A stretch of DNA of 64,000 bases from Methanofervidicoccus sp. A16. Its GTDB lineage: Archaea; AGJL01; Methanococci; Methanococcales; Methanococcaceae. The notes under the pieces are model-generated. The model was not told the origin of the DNA, did not search any database, and was given only the letters and a program-made list of their open reading frames with translations. Below are positions 17,886 to 27,477 of this stretch, piece by piece; position 1 is the stretch's first letter, and the number at the start of each line of letters is the position of its first letter. Both the position numbers and the translations under genes were made by a program. The DNA lies in the NCBI RefSeq assembly GCF_003351865.1, contig NZ_CP022242.1, positions 868,001 to 932,000 on the forward strand, in the 5' to 3' direction.

Positions 17886-18126
17886 GTTTTTGGGAGAATT
17901 TTATAATATTTATCACAAAAATAATAAAAAGATTGATTAAAATTAAAAAATAAATAATAAAAATCTTAAAAACTCTTAACGTCCAAATAAAGATATAAAA
18001 GAGGTAAAAAAGTAAAAATATGACTACTACCTTCTGGATTATACCATGTATTAGGGAAATAGAACAGGATTCCTGCTGATCTTTTTTAAGAGTTTTTTGT
18101 CTCTTTTTTTTATTTGTTAATTTTTT
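17886..18126. repeat. Gap after the NTPase gene, with type E element copy E2
   Basis: No gene is visible. The segment at about 18045-18115, read on the minus strand, contains AAGATCAGCAGGAATCCTGT. It aligns with the type E element at 1330-1425 over about 50 bases with gaps. The rest is low-complexity A/T. Confidence 0.4.
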
Positions 18127-18312
18127 AACCCTAGTTCCCACCAAAGTAATAATATAATAAAATAATAATAAAATAAAAATAAGGATAAAAACTAAAAAAA
18201 ATTAAAAAGTAATTCTGCCTGTTTATCCAGTGTCCAAAAAAGGTTATATTTTATTTTTACATCTATCAGAATTTATTTATTATTATTCCTCTTAAACTTT
18301 TATTTTATAATT
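18127..18312 (-). repeat. Type F intergenic element, copy F2
   Basis: Starts with the boundary motif AACCCTAGTTCCCACCAAAG. Its core at about 18211-18240, read on the minus strand (GGACACTGGATAAACAGGCA), resembles the F segment at about 47325-47345 (GGATACTGGATAGACAAGTA). It abuts element A2. No coding potential. Confidence 0.45.
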
Positions 18313-18666
18313 ACCTTAGTTCCCATCCAAGTAGTGATTAAAGGACAATGAAAAAATGAAAATAAAAATAATTGTTATAATAATAAAAATCATGATTAAA
18401 ATGATCAGTATAAAATCTATATATAAAAACTATTAAACATTCTAGGATCTTTCTGAACACTTAGGTAAGATAGGAGATCTTACTCTGATATCCAATTATA
18501 TTGGAGGGCATACAGAGGATCATTATCCTCCAATCTTCTTTTTAAAAATGTTATATTTGAGAGATAGAAAGTTCTTATTTTAAATATTTTCTACATTTTT
18601 TATTTTTTTATTTTTATAATTATTTTTATTATTTTTTAAACTATTCTTTTGATGGGAACTAGGGTT
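18313..18666 (+). repeat. Type A intergenic element, copy A2
   Basis: 354 bp with inverted ends ACCTTAGTTCCCATCCAAG and CTTTTGATGGGAACTAGGGT. The core (18440-18540) matches A1 almost base for base over CATTCTAGGATCTTTCT and GGTAAGATAGGAGATCTTA. It then carries its own hairpin CCAATTATATTGG where other copies have a different stem. The remaining gap to SRP19 (18667-18847) is A/T-rich with one more motif end near 18800 (CTTGATAGAAACTAGG). Confidence 0.7.
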
Positions 18667-18847
18667 TTATAATTATTATTTTTAATATCAATAGGTTTAA
18701 ACGTTATATGGAATAATAAAATGAAGTAGAAGAAAAAATAAGAAAATAGTTAACATAAAAATACCCTAAATTAAGAATTTTTATATCTTTTCATTACTAT
18801 TCTTCTGATCACTATCTTGATAGAAACTAGGACTTTTAATAGTTTAA

Positions 18848-19123
18848 TTACTTCCTTCCATAGTTCCTACATATCTCCTTAAGTAATTCCAACTTCGAAA
18901 TGCCCTCCTCTACTTTAACCTTAATATACCCACAGGGCTCCCAGTGTCTCCTTGGATGACACTTGTTTCTTACCATCTGAGGAGAATACCCCATCTTCTT
19001 TAACGTCCTGTATATACTATCCAACTTTGGATTTTTAACACCTAAACTCTTAGGCACTTGTCGTCCCTCCCTTCGACTCCTCTCCCTATCTATATAGACA
19101 GGCCAGATAACAATTTCTTTCAT
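18848..19123 (-). CDS. srp19: Signal recognition particle protein SRP19
   Basis: RNA-binding protein that prepares 7S RNA for SRP54 in the archaeal signal recognition particle. The 91-residue sequence shows IVIWPVYIDRERSRREGRQVP and the downstream LKKMGYSPQMVRNKCHPRRHW, which are the 7S RNA contact segments. Length is normal. It lies 1 bp after corA and follows DUF373, a gene order I recall from M. jannaschii. Confidence 0.95.
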   Translation of the reverse strand: MKEIVIWPVYIDRERSRREGRQVPKSLGVKNPKLDSIYRTLKKMGYSPQMVRNKCHPRRHWEPCGYIKVKVEEGISKLELLKEICRNYGRK

Positions 19124-19124
19124 C

Positions 19125-20075
19125 CTATAACCACCCCTCCTTTATAAATATATACATAAGTATAACTATGGTAATCAAAACTACCCCCATAACTATCCAA
19201 AACCCATATGGATTATCTACAAGGGGCATATACTTGAAGTTCATACCAAATACACCAGTTATCCAAACAGGGACTGCAAACACTGTTGTAACCATGGTTA
19301 ATATCTTCATTATCTGGTTCATTCTAATATTCTCTAAGGAAAGTCCCATATCCATCATTGAAACTAACAACTCCCTATATGTAGTCTCCATATCTAACAA
19401 CTGGAGGGTATCGTAGTAGAGATCCTCTAAATGTTCCCTATCCTCCTGTGTGGTGATTGGCAGATACTTTCTCTTTAATATGGATAAAACATCCTTGTTA
19501 GATACTAGAGCCTTGTGGAAGTATACTAGGGTTTTTCTCAGTTGTAGTATCTCCTCTGTTACATTGCCATCTCCATTGATCAGGGCGTCCTCCAATGTGT
19601 CTAACTTATCCTCTAAATTTAACAGTATTCTCGAGTAATTTAAAGTAATCTGATTTAAAAGTACATAGAGAAAAAAACCCACCCCCTTCCCCATTAGTGT
19701 TTTCGGTTTCTTAGATTTTAGTAAACTATATATCTTCCCAATGGACTTTATCTTGTCAATATGGATGGTTAATACTATATTATCCTTTATAAATATTCCA
19801 AAGGAAGTAGTGGTAACCTCCTCCTCAAAGAGAGGAGCCTTATAGATAATCAGATAGTAATCCTCCTCCTCTTCAACCCTTGGAACCTCCTGTTCATCTA
19901 AACCTACTTTTAACTCATCTACACTAATACCTATCTTTCTAGAGAGTTTTAAAAGTTCCTCATCTGAGGGTGCATAGCAGTCTATCCATATTAATACGTA
20001 ATCTCTATAATTTTCTAACTCTTCTAAATCTATTTTAACTATATCCTCTCCCCTGTACCCTAAAATCTTTAGCAT
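19125..20075 (-). CDS. corA: CorA-family magnesium/divalent cation transporter
   Basis: Pentameric inner-membrane channel for Mg2+ (also Co2+ and Ni2+). The 316-residue protein has a long cytoplasmic alpha/beta and helical region, then two C-terminal transmembrane helices. The selectivity motif GMN lies at 277-279 (GVFGMNFKYMP). The acidic extracellular loop is short (LVDNPYG). It is full length. It is 24 bp downstream of the DUF373 gene and 1 bp upstream of SRP19, so the three are probably one transcript. Confidence 0.94.
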   Translation of the reverse strand: MLKILGYRGEDIVKIDLEELENYRDYVLIWIDCYAPSDEELLKLSRKIGISVDELKVGLDEQEVPRVEEEEDYYLIIYKAPLFEEEVTTTSFGIFIKDNIVLTIHIDKIKSIGKIYSLLKSKKPKTLMGKGVGFFLYVLLNQITLNYSRILLNLEDKLDTLEDALINGDGNVTEEILQLRKTLVYFHKALVSNKDVLSILKRKYLPITTQEDREHLEDLYYDTLQLLDMETTYRELLVSMMDMGLSLENIRMNQIMKILTMVTTVFAVPVWITGVFGMNFKYMPLVDNPYGFWIVMGVVLITIVILMYIFIKEGWL

Positions 20076-20099
20076 ACTATCCCAACATTTCTATATATA

Positions 20100-21230
20100 C
20101 TATCTATTCCTGTTTCTGTTGTAGAAGAGTACTATAAAGAGAATACCAGTTATTATCGTATATACTACCACAGATACAACAAGTTCTATAAATTGTGCCT
20201 CTCCACACAGTAAATTTGAAAACTTAAGTAGGATCTCCCTCAGTATAAACAGAATCACAATCCCAAAGAGAAACTTCTTTAAAATATCTAAGATATCCCT
20301 ACTGGAGTAGATGATATCGTCTATAGAGTGGGCTACCAGAACTATAAACATACTGAGTACAAAGAGATCTGTAAAATAATAAAGAAATTTACCTACAAAA
20401 TTGACAAGATCTCCACTGTTAGCCATATTGTAGGAGTAAAATGCTCCTATAATAACTATTAGCAGGGCAATTATATTACCCATTGGTGTAAGTCTCCTAA
20501 ACTCAAGAGTTTTCTTACCCTCCTTTAAGGATCTCTTTAGATCTTCAATTAAACCTGAACCCTCTGAGAGGATATACAACCCCACTATACCAACGATGAT
20601 CCTCCAACCAAGATCTGCAAATATGGCGTAGATAACCATGGCAAACCCTATGGATGTAAATATAAAGGGCAGATATTGGGACATCGTTTTCTTAAGGAAC
20701 TCCTGGATCAGGTAGTAGGTAGACTCTAGATATTCACTCTGCTTTACAACTATCCTCTTTTTCCACACAAACACATTTTTACCCTCTAAGTACTTCAGTA
20801 CCAACTCGTCCTCCTTACCGTCAGATACGAAATAAACAAATGTGGGCTCGTAGAGATAGAGTAGGAAGTCCAACTGTTCCTTAATTTTCTTGGCACACTC
20901 CTTAGATTCCACATCTTTATAACCAGAGATAAGTGCCAACTCTACTTCATATCCTTCTCTTTTCAAATCGTCGTATAACTTCACACCTCCAAGTATGGAG
21001 TTTATATCTGTATCTCCTGGATCTGCCAGTCCCAGTTTAATAGCGGCGTTTATACAGTCAGACCTCCCTAGTACTGGAGTTTTAATGTTGGCCTTCCTAC
21101 CTACATCGTCGTCCATATCTACTATAATAACGAGATATTTCTCCCTATCTCTATTGTAATTTCTATAGTTATTTTCATTTTCAACGTTATTAACAGTGAA
21201 AATACCTACAACGTTATTTTTAACCCCCAT
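20100..21230 (-). CDS. DUF373 family membrane protein
   Basis: A 376-residue archaeal DUF373 protein. The soluble N-terminal half (about 25-185) begins LVIIVDMDDDVGRKANIKTPVLG, with the conserved acidic cluster and GRSDCINAAIKLGLADPGDTD. The C-terminal half has about six transmembrane helices. Function is not established; the acidic motif suggests metal or nucleotide binding. Its conserved place beside corA hints at a role in ion homeostasis, which is inference. About 25 N-terminal residues precede the conserved region, so a later start is possible. Confidence 0.82.
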   Translation of the reverse strand: MGVKNNVVGIFTVNNVENENNYRNYNRDREKYLVIIVDMDDDVGRKANIKTPVLGRSDCINAAIKLGLADPGDTDINSILGGVKLYDDLKREGYEVELALISGYKDVESKECAKKIKEQLDFLLYLYEPTFVYFVSDGKEDELVLKYLEGKNVFVWKKRIVVKQSEYLESTYYLIQEFLKKTMSQYLPFIFTSIGFAMVIYAIFADLGWRIIVGIVGLYILSEGSGLIEDLKRSLKEGKKTLEFRRLTPMGNIIALLIVIIGAFYSYNMANSGDLVNFVGKFLYYFTDLFVLSMFIVLVAHSIDDIIYSSRDILDILKKFLFGIVILFILREILLKFSNLLCGEAQFIELVVSVVVYTIITGILFIVLFYNRNRNR

Positions 21231-21357
21231 ATATACCCCAATTTCAACAGTTTCATAATAAAATGATAAATTTAAAAATTATAATAATAATTATAATAAT
21301 TATTTTATTGTTAATAATGATTCAGGTGTCTATCTTTAATCTATTCTTTAAGAGGAC

Positions 21358-22560
21358 TTAATTAAATTTTTTAAGTTTATTACGAAGATTTAGCAGGGAA
21401 TTTACATAGAGCATAAGAAAGGTAACTATCAGAAATCCGTAGTTAATACCTATCTCACACATAGAGAGTAGTATAGCTGCATATATACAGTATATTTTCC
21501 TATCTCCTTTATATATCGACCTACTGAATAAACCTAGTAGTGTTGCAAATAGTAGTCCATAGATACCAAAATCTAAGTATACAGGTCCAAACATGGTAGA
21601 TGTGAAGTTGTGGGAGTAACCAAAGAGTAACTCTCCAATGAGTCTTTCACCATCTGGGTTCAATACAATCTTACCAAATGTATGGGTTGAGTAGTTTACT
21701 ATCTTCTCCAACACTGTAATATCGAAGTAGGCTCTGTAAGATAGTATTTTAAGGATACCAATATTCCATCTCTGTCCAGAGGATAGAAGTATTACCTTAG
21801 ACATAACTGCCAGTATAACTATCAACCCTAGTATCGAGACAACTATTCCCTTAAGAGATATCTTTTTTAGACTGTACCTATAGAGTAAAAAAGAGATAGT
21901 AAGTATTAGAATACCTGCTTTATATCCTAAAAGTAGGAGAAGTATAAAGGCTACTATAAAGTAGAGGGCATTACTCATACTTCCATAAACAAGGGCTCCA
22001 GTGGAGATAAGCCTTAAGGGATCCTTGGAGATAGCCATCCTAACATCGTAATCCAGTATAGGTATGGTGCCATACTTCACAGTTAGAACTATAAAGGACA
22101 GGATGCCCACTATGAATATTATAGTATCCATGTGTGTAAGTATTTTAAGTACAGAGGGTGGGTTTTTTATAATACCATCATTCAAAAACTTATAGACAAC
22201 AAAAAGGTTTGATACTATCAACACTAAAATAGGATAGATTATAGACATTATATAGGAGTTTGTAATGGTAAAGACTCCGTAAGATATCAGTAGAAACAGT
22301 ATTATACCGTATATTACAGGAAGTAATGTTTTCAACTGGATATTGAGTATTTTTATCCTACTGAAATACCTGTATACTTTATCCTCTATAAAAAAGGGTA
22401 TGGAATAGAAGAATATAAAAAAGGTTATCAGTGAAAAAATCTTTATTAATGATGAGTATCCAAGAGAGGGATAGTAAGGAATGGCAAGTAGGAAGATAGC
22501 TAAATGTCCAAAAGTTATTATAAAAACAGGATGTAGAATATACCTCTCTAAAAAACTCAT
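21358..22560 (-). CDS. Polytopic membrane protein, oligosaccharide-repeat polymerase-like
   Basis: A 400-residue hydrophobic protein with about 10-12 transmembrane helices. The distribution of helices and a conserved-looking loop near the C-terminus (GELLFGYSHNFTSTMFGPVYLDFGIYG) resemble archaeal O-antigen/oligosaccharide repeat-unit polymerase-like (Wzy-type) proteins. The match is by general pattern, not a catalytic motif, so the function remains tentative. No glycosyltransferase lies next to it. It is transcribed toward the DUF373 gene, 127 bp away. Confidence 0.5.
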   Translation of the reverse strand: MSFLERYILHPVFIITFGHLAIFLLAIPYYPSLGYSSLIKIFSLITFFIFFYSIPFFIEDKVYRYFSRIKILNIQLKTLLPVIYGIILFLLISYGVFTITNSYIMSIIYPILVLIVSNLFVVYKFLNDGIIKNPPSVLKILTHMDTIIFIVGILSFIVLTVKYGTIPILDYDVRMAISKDPLRLISTGALVYGSMSNALYFIVAFILLLLLGYKAGILILTISFLLYRYSLKKISLKGIVVSILGLIVILAVMSKVILLSSGQRWNIGILKILSYRAYFDITVLEKIVNYSTHTFGKIVLNPDGERLIGELLFGYSHNFTSTMFGPVYLDFGIYGLLFATLLGLFSRSIYKGDRKIYCIYAAILLSMCEIGINYGFLIVTFLMLYVNSLLNLRNKLKKFN

Positions 22561-22641
22561 TATTTTAGTAAACTTTTTAATACTACCACCTTAAATTAGG
22601 GAGTGTTTTATCTTTATTGGTTGTGATTATACATACACTAT

Positions 22642-22660
22642 ACCAAAAAATTTATATAGA
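22642..22660 (+). promoter_or_regulatory. TATA promoter of the small heat-shock gene
   Basis: ACCAAAAAATTTATATAGA gives a purine-rich BRE and a TATA box about 50 bp before the ATG at 22706. A strong AGAGGTGATAAAGGT ribosome binding site lies just before the start codon. Confidence 0.65.
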
Positions 22661-22705
22661 ACTACTGAGGAATGGATATATAAGAATAAAAGAGGTGATA
22701 AAGGT

Positions 22706-23155
22706 ATGTTTGGAAGGGATCCATTCAGTGAAATAGAAAAATTAATGGCAGAGATGTTTATGACCCCTATGATGGGAGTATCTACTAGAAGAGGAGCTCT
22801 AACTTCTACTGGTTTGGAGATCTCAGGTAGAGGATTCATGCCCATTACAGTAATAGAGGGAGACAACAATATAAAAGTTATTGCAATGCTCCCTGGTGTA
22901 AATAAGGAAGATATCGTATTAAACGCCATTGGAGACACCTTGGAGATCAGGGCTAAGAGGGCACCTTTGATGGTAACTGAATCTGAGAGAATCATATACT
23001 CCGAGATACCTGAAGATGAAGAGGTATATAGGGTAATAAAATTACCTGCAACTGTAAAGGAGGATGCTGCAAGTGCCAAGTATGAAAATGGACTTCTAAT
23101 CGTAAACCTACCAAAGGCTGAAACCTCTATTAGAAGAGGTATTAACATAGAGTAA
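22706..23155 (+). CDS. hsp20: Small heat-shock protein (Hsp20/alpha-crystallin)
   Basis: ATP-independent chaperone that holds unfolding proteins in large oligomers. The 149-residue protein has a short N-terminal arm (1-40, [18 protein letters not shown]), an alpha-crystallin domain (about 45-140, with [21 protein letters not shown] and [11 protein letters not shown]) and a C-terminal tail with the I-x-I motif INI. Length and motifs match the M. jannaschii Hsp16.5 type. It is monocistronic with its own promoter. Confidence 0.95.
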   Translation: MFGRDPFSEIEKLMAEMFMTPMMGVSTRRGALTSTGLEISGRGFMPITVIEGDNNIKVIAMLPGVNKEDIVLNAIGDTLEIRAKRAPLMVTESERIIYSEIPEDEEVYRVIKLPATVKEDAASAKYENGLLIVNLPKAETSIRRGINIE

Positions 23156-23257
23156 AAAGAATATCTCTATTTTTTATTTTTTAAAGAATAATTATATAGG
23201 ATTTTTTTTAATTCTTTTTTTATTTAGTATTAACCTATATCAAAATAACAATTTAAA

Positions 23258-23485
23258 AACCCTAGTTCCCATCAAAGTGATAATATAAAAAATAATAATA
23301 AAATAAGAAATAAGAATAAAAACTAAAAGTATAAGAAGAATGTATTAAAATCAAAATAAGAGATAATCTCCTGGGATACTCTAACATACTATGGAAGTGG
23401 AGCAGATCCTTTTTTAATAGATTACTATTATTAACTTTATTATTTTTTTTATTATCTAAATCTTACTTTGATGGGAATTAAGGTT
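23258..23485 (+). repeat. Type B intergenic element, copy B2
   Basis: A complete B element with perfect-looking inverted ends AACCCTAGTTCCCATCAAAG and CTTTGATGGGAATTAAGGTT. The core contains ATCTCCTGGGATACTCTAAC and AGAAG/GGAAGTGGAGCAGATCC, also seen at 34959 and 56553 in the same orientation and inverted at 1611 and 47421. Confidence 0.7.
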
Positions 23486-23489
23486 TATT

Positions 23490-23573
23490 TTATTATTATT
23501 CCTCTTAAGATTTTTATTATTTTTATCATAATAATTATTATCCTTCTAATTACAATCTTGATGGGAATTAAAG
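23490..23573 (-). repeat. Partial type C element, copy C2
   Basis: Contains the end motif CTTGATGGGAATTAAAG and the CCTCTTAAGATTTTTATTAT segment of the type C core, but lacks the distal half. It abuts B2. The rest of the gap to 23764 shows no gene and no further clear repeat. Confidence 0.5.
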
Positions 23574-23764
23574 TAATTTAAAAATATTAAATAAAAATAA
23601 TATTAGTTAAGAGGATTTACCTTATTTGATATCTAGATTTTGTTCAAAAAGAATGTATTTTCCTGTTTTTAATAATATCTTTTAATTTTTATTATAATTA
23701 TAAATCTTTTTATTTTAGTTATTTTTTAGTTATAAAAAAAATAAAAAAGGAAATGAAAAACCAA

Positions 23765-26700
23765 TTAAGACCTCTCTATCCTCACTGCTTCCCCATTCCT
23801 CCACTCCACAAAGATAGGCTCATCTGGGAGATCTTCCAAGGTTTTGAAGTACTCTACTGCTGCCTTTGTACCCCATCTGTCGGAACCTGCCAGGAGGACA
23901 ACTGTATGGCCATCGATCTTAATTACCTCTATCACTCCCCTATGTTTTCCTGGGTATTCGTTTGTTACTCTTACTGGGAAGTAATTCAGGTACTTTTTCA
24001 CAACTGGGTTTGCTACAGGGCCCCCTATGAGAATACAGTCTTCTTTTATCTCTAAGGATCTGTCAGTTATATTTACATCGGTTTTTAGGTACTTTGCTGA
24101 GAGGTTGATGTCTATCTCGGAACCTACAATAAGTTTTGTTTTATATACGAAATACATTATATTTTCTGATTTGATATCCCTTGCTACTATCTTAGTGAGA
24201 GGTGATGGTCCTCCTCCACTGGAAGTGTAAGGAGTATCTCTTTCATCTGTAGATCTTTTTATAGTAGTTTTCTTTGGTGGTAATTTTGCTGAGAGTGTAA
24301 CTTTTACAACGGGATCTTTTATTAGTGTTATCTCCAATACTCCCTTGACAGGTATTCTGTACCATCCTATTTTATTCCCTATATCATTTTCTACCAGGGT
24401 TACTGTGGTAGTTCCATCGAATACTGTGACCTTTTCTACAGTTAGATTGCCTATTGGTATTCTAACTGTTATAAATCCTTTCTTGGAGGTATTTTCTGCC
24501 TTGAAGGAGATAGTAGATATTACCTTGTTTCCTACTTTTGTAGTATTCACTGTTTTATTATTTATTTTAAAATTCTGAGCTAGCACTGGTGTTATATTTT
24601 CTTTAATTTTTTCAACTACTTCTTCTACATCAGATTCGTTTTTAATTGTTTTATTTGTAATATTATTTGCCACTTCGAGGATTTTAGTTATGTTTTCAAT
24701 TATACTTTCGTTTATAATTATATTTGTACTTTCGTTAAGTATTGGTATTAACAATGTGTCATTTAAGTTTTCTGCTTTTAATTTTGTTATGTTTATATCT
24801 TCTGTTATTATTAATTCCACTGGATATATATCTTTAATATTTTCACTTATTTTTATATTCTTTATATCTATAGCCACTCTTTTGAAAGGATAACCTCCAA
24901 TATCTGAAAGGATTATTTTATGTAATATTATTGAGTAGGTTGTATCAGTTACATTAAAGGTAATATTAGTTATTGAGAAATTTCCAGATTTAGAGAAGTT
25001 GTAACCTGTTATAAATAATATATTGTTAGATAGACTCCAATTGGATATCCCTATTGAAGTAACATTTATTACTGATAGGTTTTCTAATTTGATATATATG
25101 TCATATCCTCCAACAGGTCTTTTCTCTGGGATATTTAAAACATCTAATGTTGCCCATATGGTATTATTATCTTGAGAGATTTTGTACAGTTTGACATAGG
25201 TGGTTACTGGTCGAACTTCAACTACCTTCACAATTTTGTTATCATCCTCATTCTCCTCGGGTACTACGTTCCCGACATCTACAACTGCCACTATGGTGTA
25301 TGGTTTAATCTTTTCAGGAGTCCAGTTGAAGGTTAAAGTTTTACTTTCTCCTATCTTTAACCCATTTACAGTTATAGATCCTATCTTGTTAGCATCTGCA
25401 TATAGATCCACTGAGAAGGATCTGCTATTATTTAAATGACCGTTGTTAGTTATGGTTACATTTATTGGAGTGTTTATTCTGTAGTAAGGAGTATCTATGG
25501 AGATGTTTGTTATGTTTAGGTTAGGTCCTCTAATGGTGACCGTTGCTGGATTGATAGTTATATTTTTGAAGAGATAGCCATCTACATCAGATATATTTAC
25601 TTCCTCGAAGCTAATACTTATAGTGCTTACACCTATAACTTTGAATATTGCCGTAGCTATTATACTAGAAGTATTTATTTCCCCGTCTATTATCTTGAAT
25701 ATAACTTTACCTCTTTCGAAGGTTATATTTTTAAGATCTTGTGTAGCATTTACAAGGAATGTGAAATTAGTGCATGTTAGTACCTGTGGATCGTAAGTTA
25801 GTACTCCCTCTATTCCCTTTACAGGTCTTCTGTAATCAACACCATATAGGGAGATATTTACAGTGAATGTATCGTCTAAGTCAGTTGTTAAGTTTGATGG
25901 ATTTATTTTTATGTATATTGGTTTCTCAGTAACTTTAACTACCTTCACAATTTTGTTATCATCCTCATTCTCCTCGGGTACTACGTTCCCGACATCTACA
26001 ACTGCCACTATGGTGTATGGTTTAATCTTTTCAGGAGTCCAGTTGAAGGTTAAAGTTTTACTTTCTCCTATCTTTAACCCATTTACAGTTATAGATCCTA
26101 TCTTGTTAGCATCTGCATATAGATCCACTGAGAAGGATCTGCTATTATTTAAATGACCGTTGTTAGTTATGGTTACATTTATTGGAGTGTTTATTCTGTA
26201 GTAAGGAGTATCTATGGAGATGTTTGTTATGTTTAGGTTAGGTCCTCTAATGGTGACCGTTGCTGGATTGATAGTTATATTTTTGAAGAGATAGCCATCT
26301 ACATCAGATATATTTACTTCCTCGAAGCTAATACTTATAGTGCTTACACCTATAACTTTGAATATTGCCGTAGCTATTATACTAGAAGTATTTATTTCCC
26401 CGTCTATTATCTTGAATATAACTTTACCTCTTTCGAAGGTTATATTTTTAAGATCTTGTGTAGCATTTACAAGGAATGTGAAATTAGTGCATGTTAGTAC
26501 CTGTGGATCGTAAGTTAGTACTCCCTCTATTCCCTTTACAGGTCTTCTGTAATCAACACCATATAGGGAGATATTTACAGTGAATGTATCGTCTAAGTCA
26601 GTTGTTAAGTTTGATGGATTTATTTTTATGTATATTGGTTTCTCAGTAACTTTAACTACCTTCACAATTTTGTTATCATCCTCATTCTCCTCGGGTACTA

Positions 26701-27427
26701 CGTTCCCGACATCTACAACTGCCACTATGGTGTATGGTTTAATCTTTTCAGGAGTCCAGTTGAAGGTTAAAGTTTTACTTTCTCCTATCTTTAACCCATT
26801 TACAGTTATAGATCCTATCTTGTTAGCATCTGCATATAGATCCACTGAGAAGGATCTGCTATTATTTAAATGACCGTTGTTAGTTATGGTTACATTTATT
26901 GGAGTGTTTATTCTGTAGTAAGGAGTATCTATGGAGATGTTTGTTATGTTTAGGTTGGGACCTTTAACGGTGACTGTGGCGGGGTGGATTATAATTTTAT
27001 CTTTATTATATGAATGTCCACTATCGTTAGCTATTACTGTCTTTTTCAAAGTTATATTTATCTCTCCAGGCTTTAATGTCTTGAAGGATAGAACAGCTAA
27101 GGTGAAATTACCATAGGGTGACTCAGAGAACCATATTAAACTTATTTTTCCAGAAGAAAGATTTACTTCTTTTAAACTAGCATTTTCTCCAACTTCACTT
27201 AACTTAATATCAGTTAAATTCACTACGTTAGAATCATAACTTATCTCAGTTTCAAAACCTCCACATTTTCCATCCTCAGGTACATTCTTTACAACTAAAG
27301 TTAAGTTAAAAATATTTCCTACCTCTACCTCCACATTACTAGGTACAAGTTCTACTGTGATATCCTCTCCATAACAGATACCAATCAATGACATCAATAA
27401 AATTGCTATTAAAAACTTCCATTTCAT
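23765..27427 (-). CDS. Multi-cohesin surface scaffold with S-layer-type C-terminus
   Basis: A 1,220-residue secreted protein. It has a signal peptide (1-20) and a cohesin-like domain (about 21-155). Three CARDB-like Ig modules (about 158-262, 397-501, 636-740) alternate with two near-identical cohesin-like domains (about 264-395, 503-634). A fourth, diverged cohesin-like domain follows (about 745-870), then an Asn/Ile-rich helical region. The C-terminal domain (about 1090-1220) has IGGPVANPVVKKYL and VVLLAGSDRWGTKAAVEYF, as in Methanococcales S-layer proteins. Many NxS/T sites suggest glycosylation. It is 50 bp downstream of the dockerin-bearing binding protein, its likely ligand. Confidence 0.82.
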   Translation of the reverse strand: MKWKFLIAILLMSLIGICYGEDITVELVPSNVEVEVGNIFNLTLVVKNVPEDGKCGGFETEISYDSNVVNLTDIKLSEVGENASLKEVNLSSGKISLIWFSESPYGNFTLAVLSFKTLKPGEINITLKKTVIANDSGHSYNKDKIIIHPATVTVKGPNLNITNISIDTPYYRINTPINVTITNNGHLNNSRSFSVDLYADANKIGSITVNGLKIGESKTLTFNWTPEKIKPYTIVAVVDVGNVVPEENEDDNKIVKVVKVTEKPIYIKINPSNLTTDLDDTFTVNISLYGVDYRRPVKGIEGVLTYDPQVLTCTNFTFLVNATQDLKNITFERGKVIFKIIDGEINTSSIIATAIFKVIGVSTISISFEEVNISDVDGYLFKNITINPATVTIRGPNLNITNISIDTPYYRINTPINVTITNNGHLNNSRSFSVDLYADANKIGSITVNGLKIGESKTLTFNWTPEKIKPYTIVAVVDVGNVVPEENEDDNKIVKVVKVTEKPIYIKINPSNLTTDLDDTFTVNISLYGVDYRRPVKGIEGVLTYDPQVLTCTNFTFLVNATQDLKNITFERGKVIFKIIDGEINTSSIIATAIFKVIGVSTISISFEEVNISDVDGYLFKNITINPATVTIRGPNLNITNISIDTPYYRINTPINVTITNNGHLNNSRSFSVDLYADANKIGSITVNGLKIGESKTLTFNWTPEKIKPYTIVAVVDVGNVVPEENEDDNKIVKVVEVRPVTTYVKLYKISQDNNTIWATLDVLNIPEKRPVGGYDIYIKLENLSVINVTSIGISNWSLSNNILFITGYNFSKSGNFSITNITFNVTDTTYSIILHKIILSDIGGYPFKRVAIDIKNIKISENIKDIYPVELIITEDINITKLKAENLNDTLLIPILNESTNIIINESIIENITKILEVANNITNKTIKNESDVEEVVEKIKENITPVLAQNFKINNKTVNTTKVGNKVISTISFKAENTSKKGFITVRIPIGNLTVEKVTVFDGTTTVTLVENDIGNKIGWYRIPVKGVLEITLIKDPVVKVTLSAKLPPKKTTIKRSTDERDTPYTSSGGGPSPLTKIVARDIKSENIMYFVYKTKLIVGSEIDINLSAKYLKTDVNITDRSLEIKEDCILIGGPVANPVVKKYLNYFPVRVTNEYPGKHRGVIEVIKIDGHTVVLLAGSDRWGTKAAVEYFKTLEDLPDEPIFVEWRNGEAVRIERS
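25221..26955 (-). repeat. 717-bp tandem duplication inside the scaffold gene (about 2.4 copies)
   Basis: Units start at 25221, 25938 and 26655, exactly 717 bp (239 codons) apart. By eye the first two units are identical or nearly so. The third matches until about 26955, where it diverges into the first cohesin domain. Each full unit encodes one CARDB-like and one cohesin-like module. Identity at silent positions implies a recent duplication or gene conversion. Confidence 0.9.
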
Positions 27428-27477
27428 ACCCTTTCACCCCAAAAAATATTTTAAAAATGATAAAAGAAGGAATTAAA

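Noticed and set aside
25863-26873. Two identical 97-codon plus-strand frames
   Set aside because: They are antisense shadows repeated only because the scaffold gene is tandemly duplicated.
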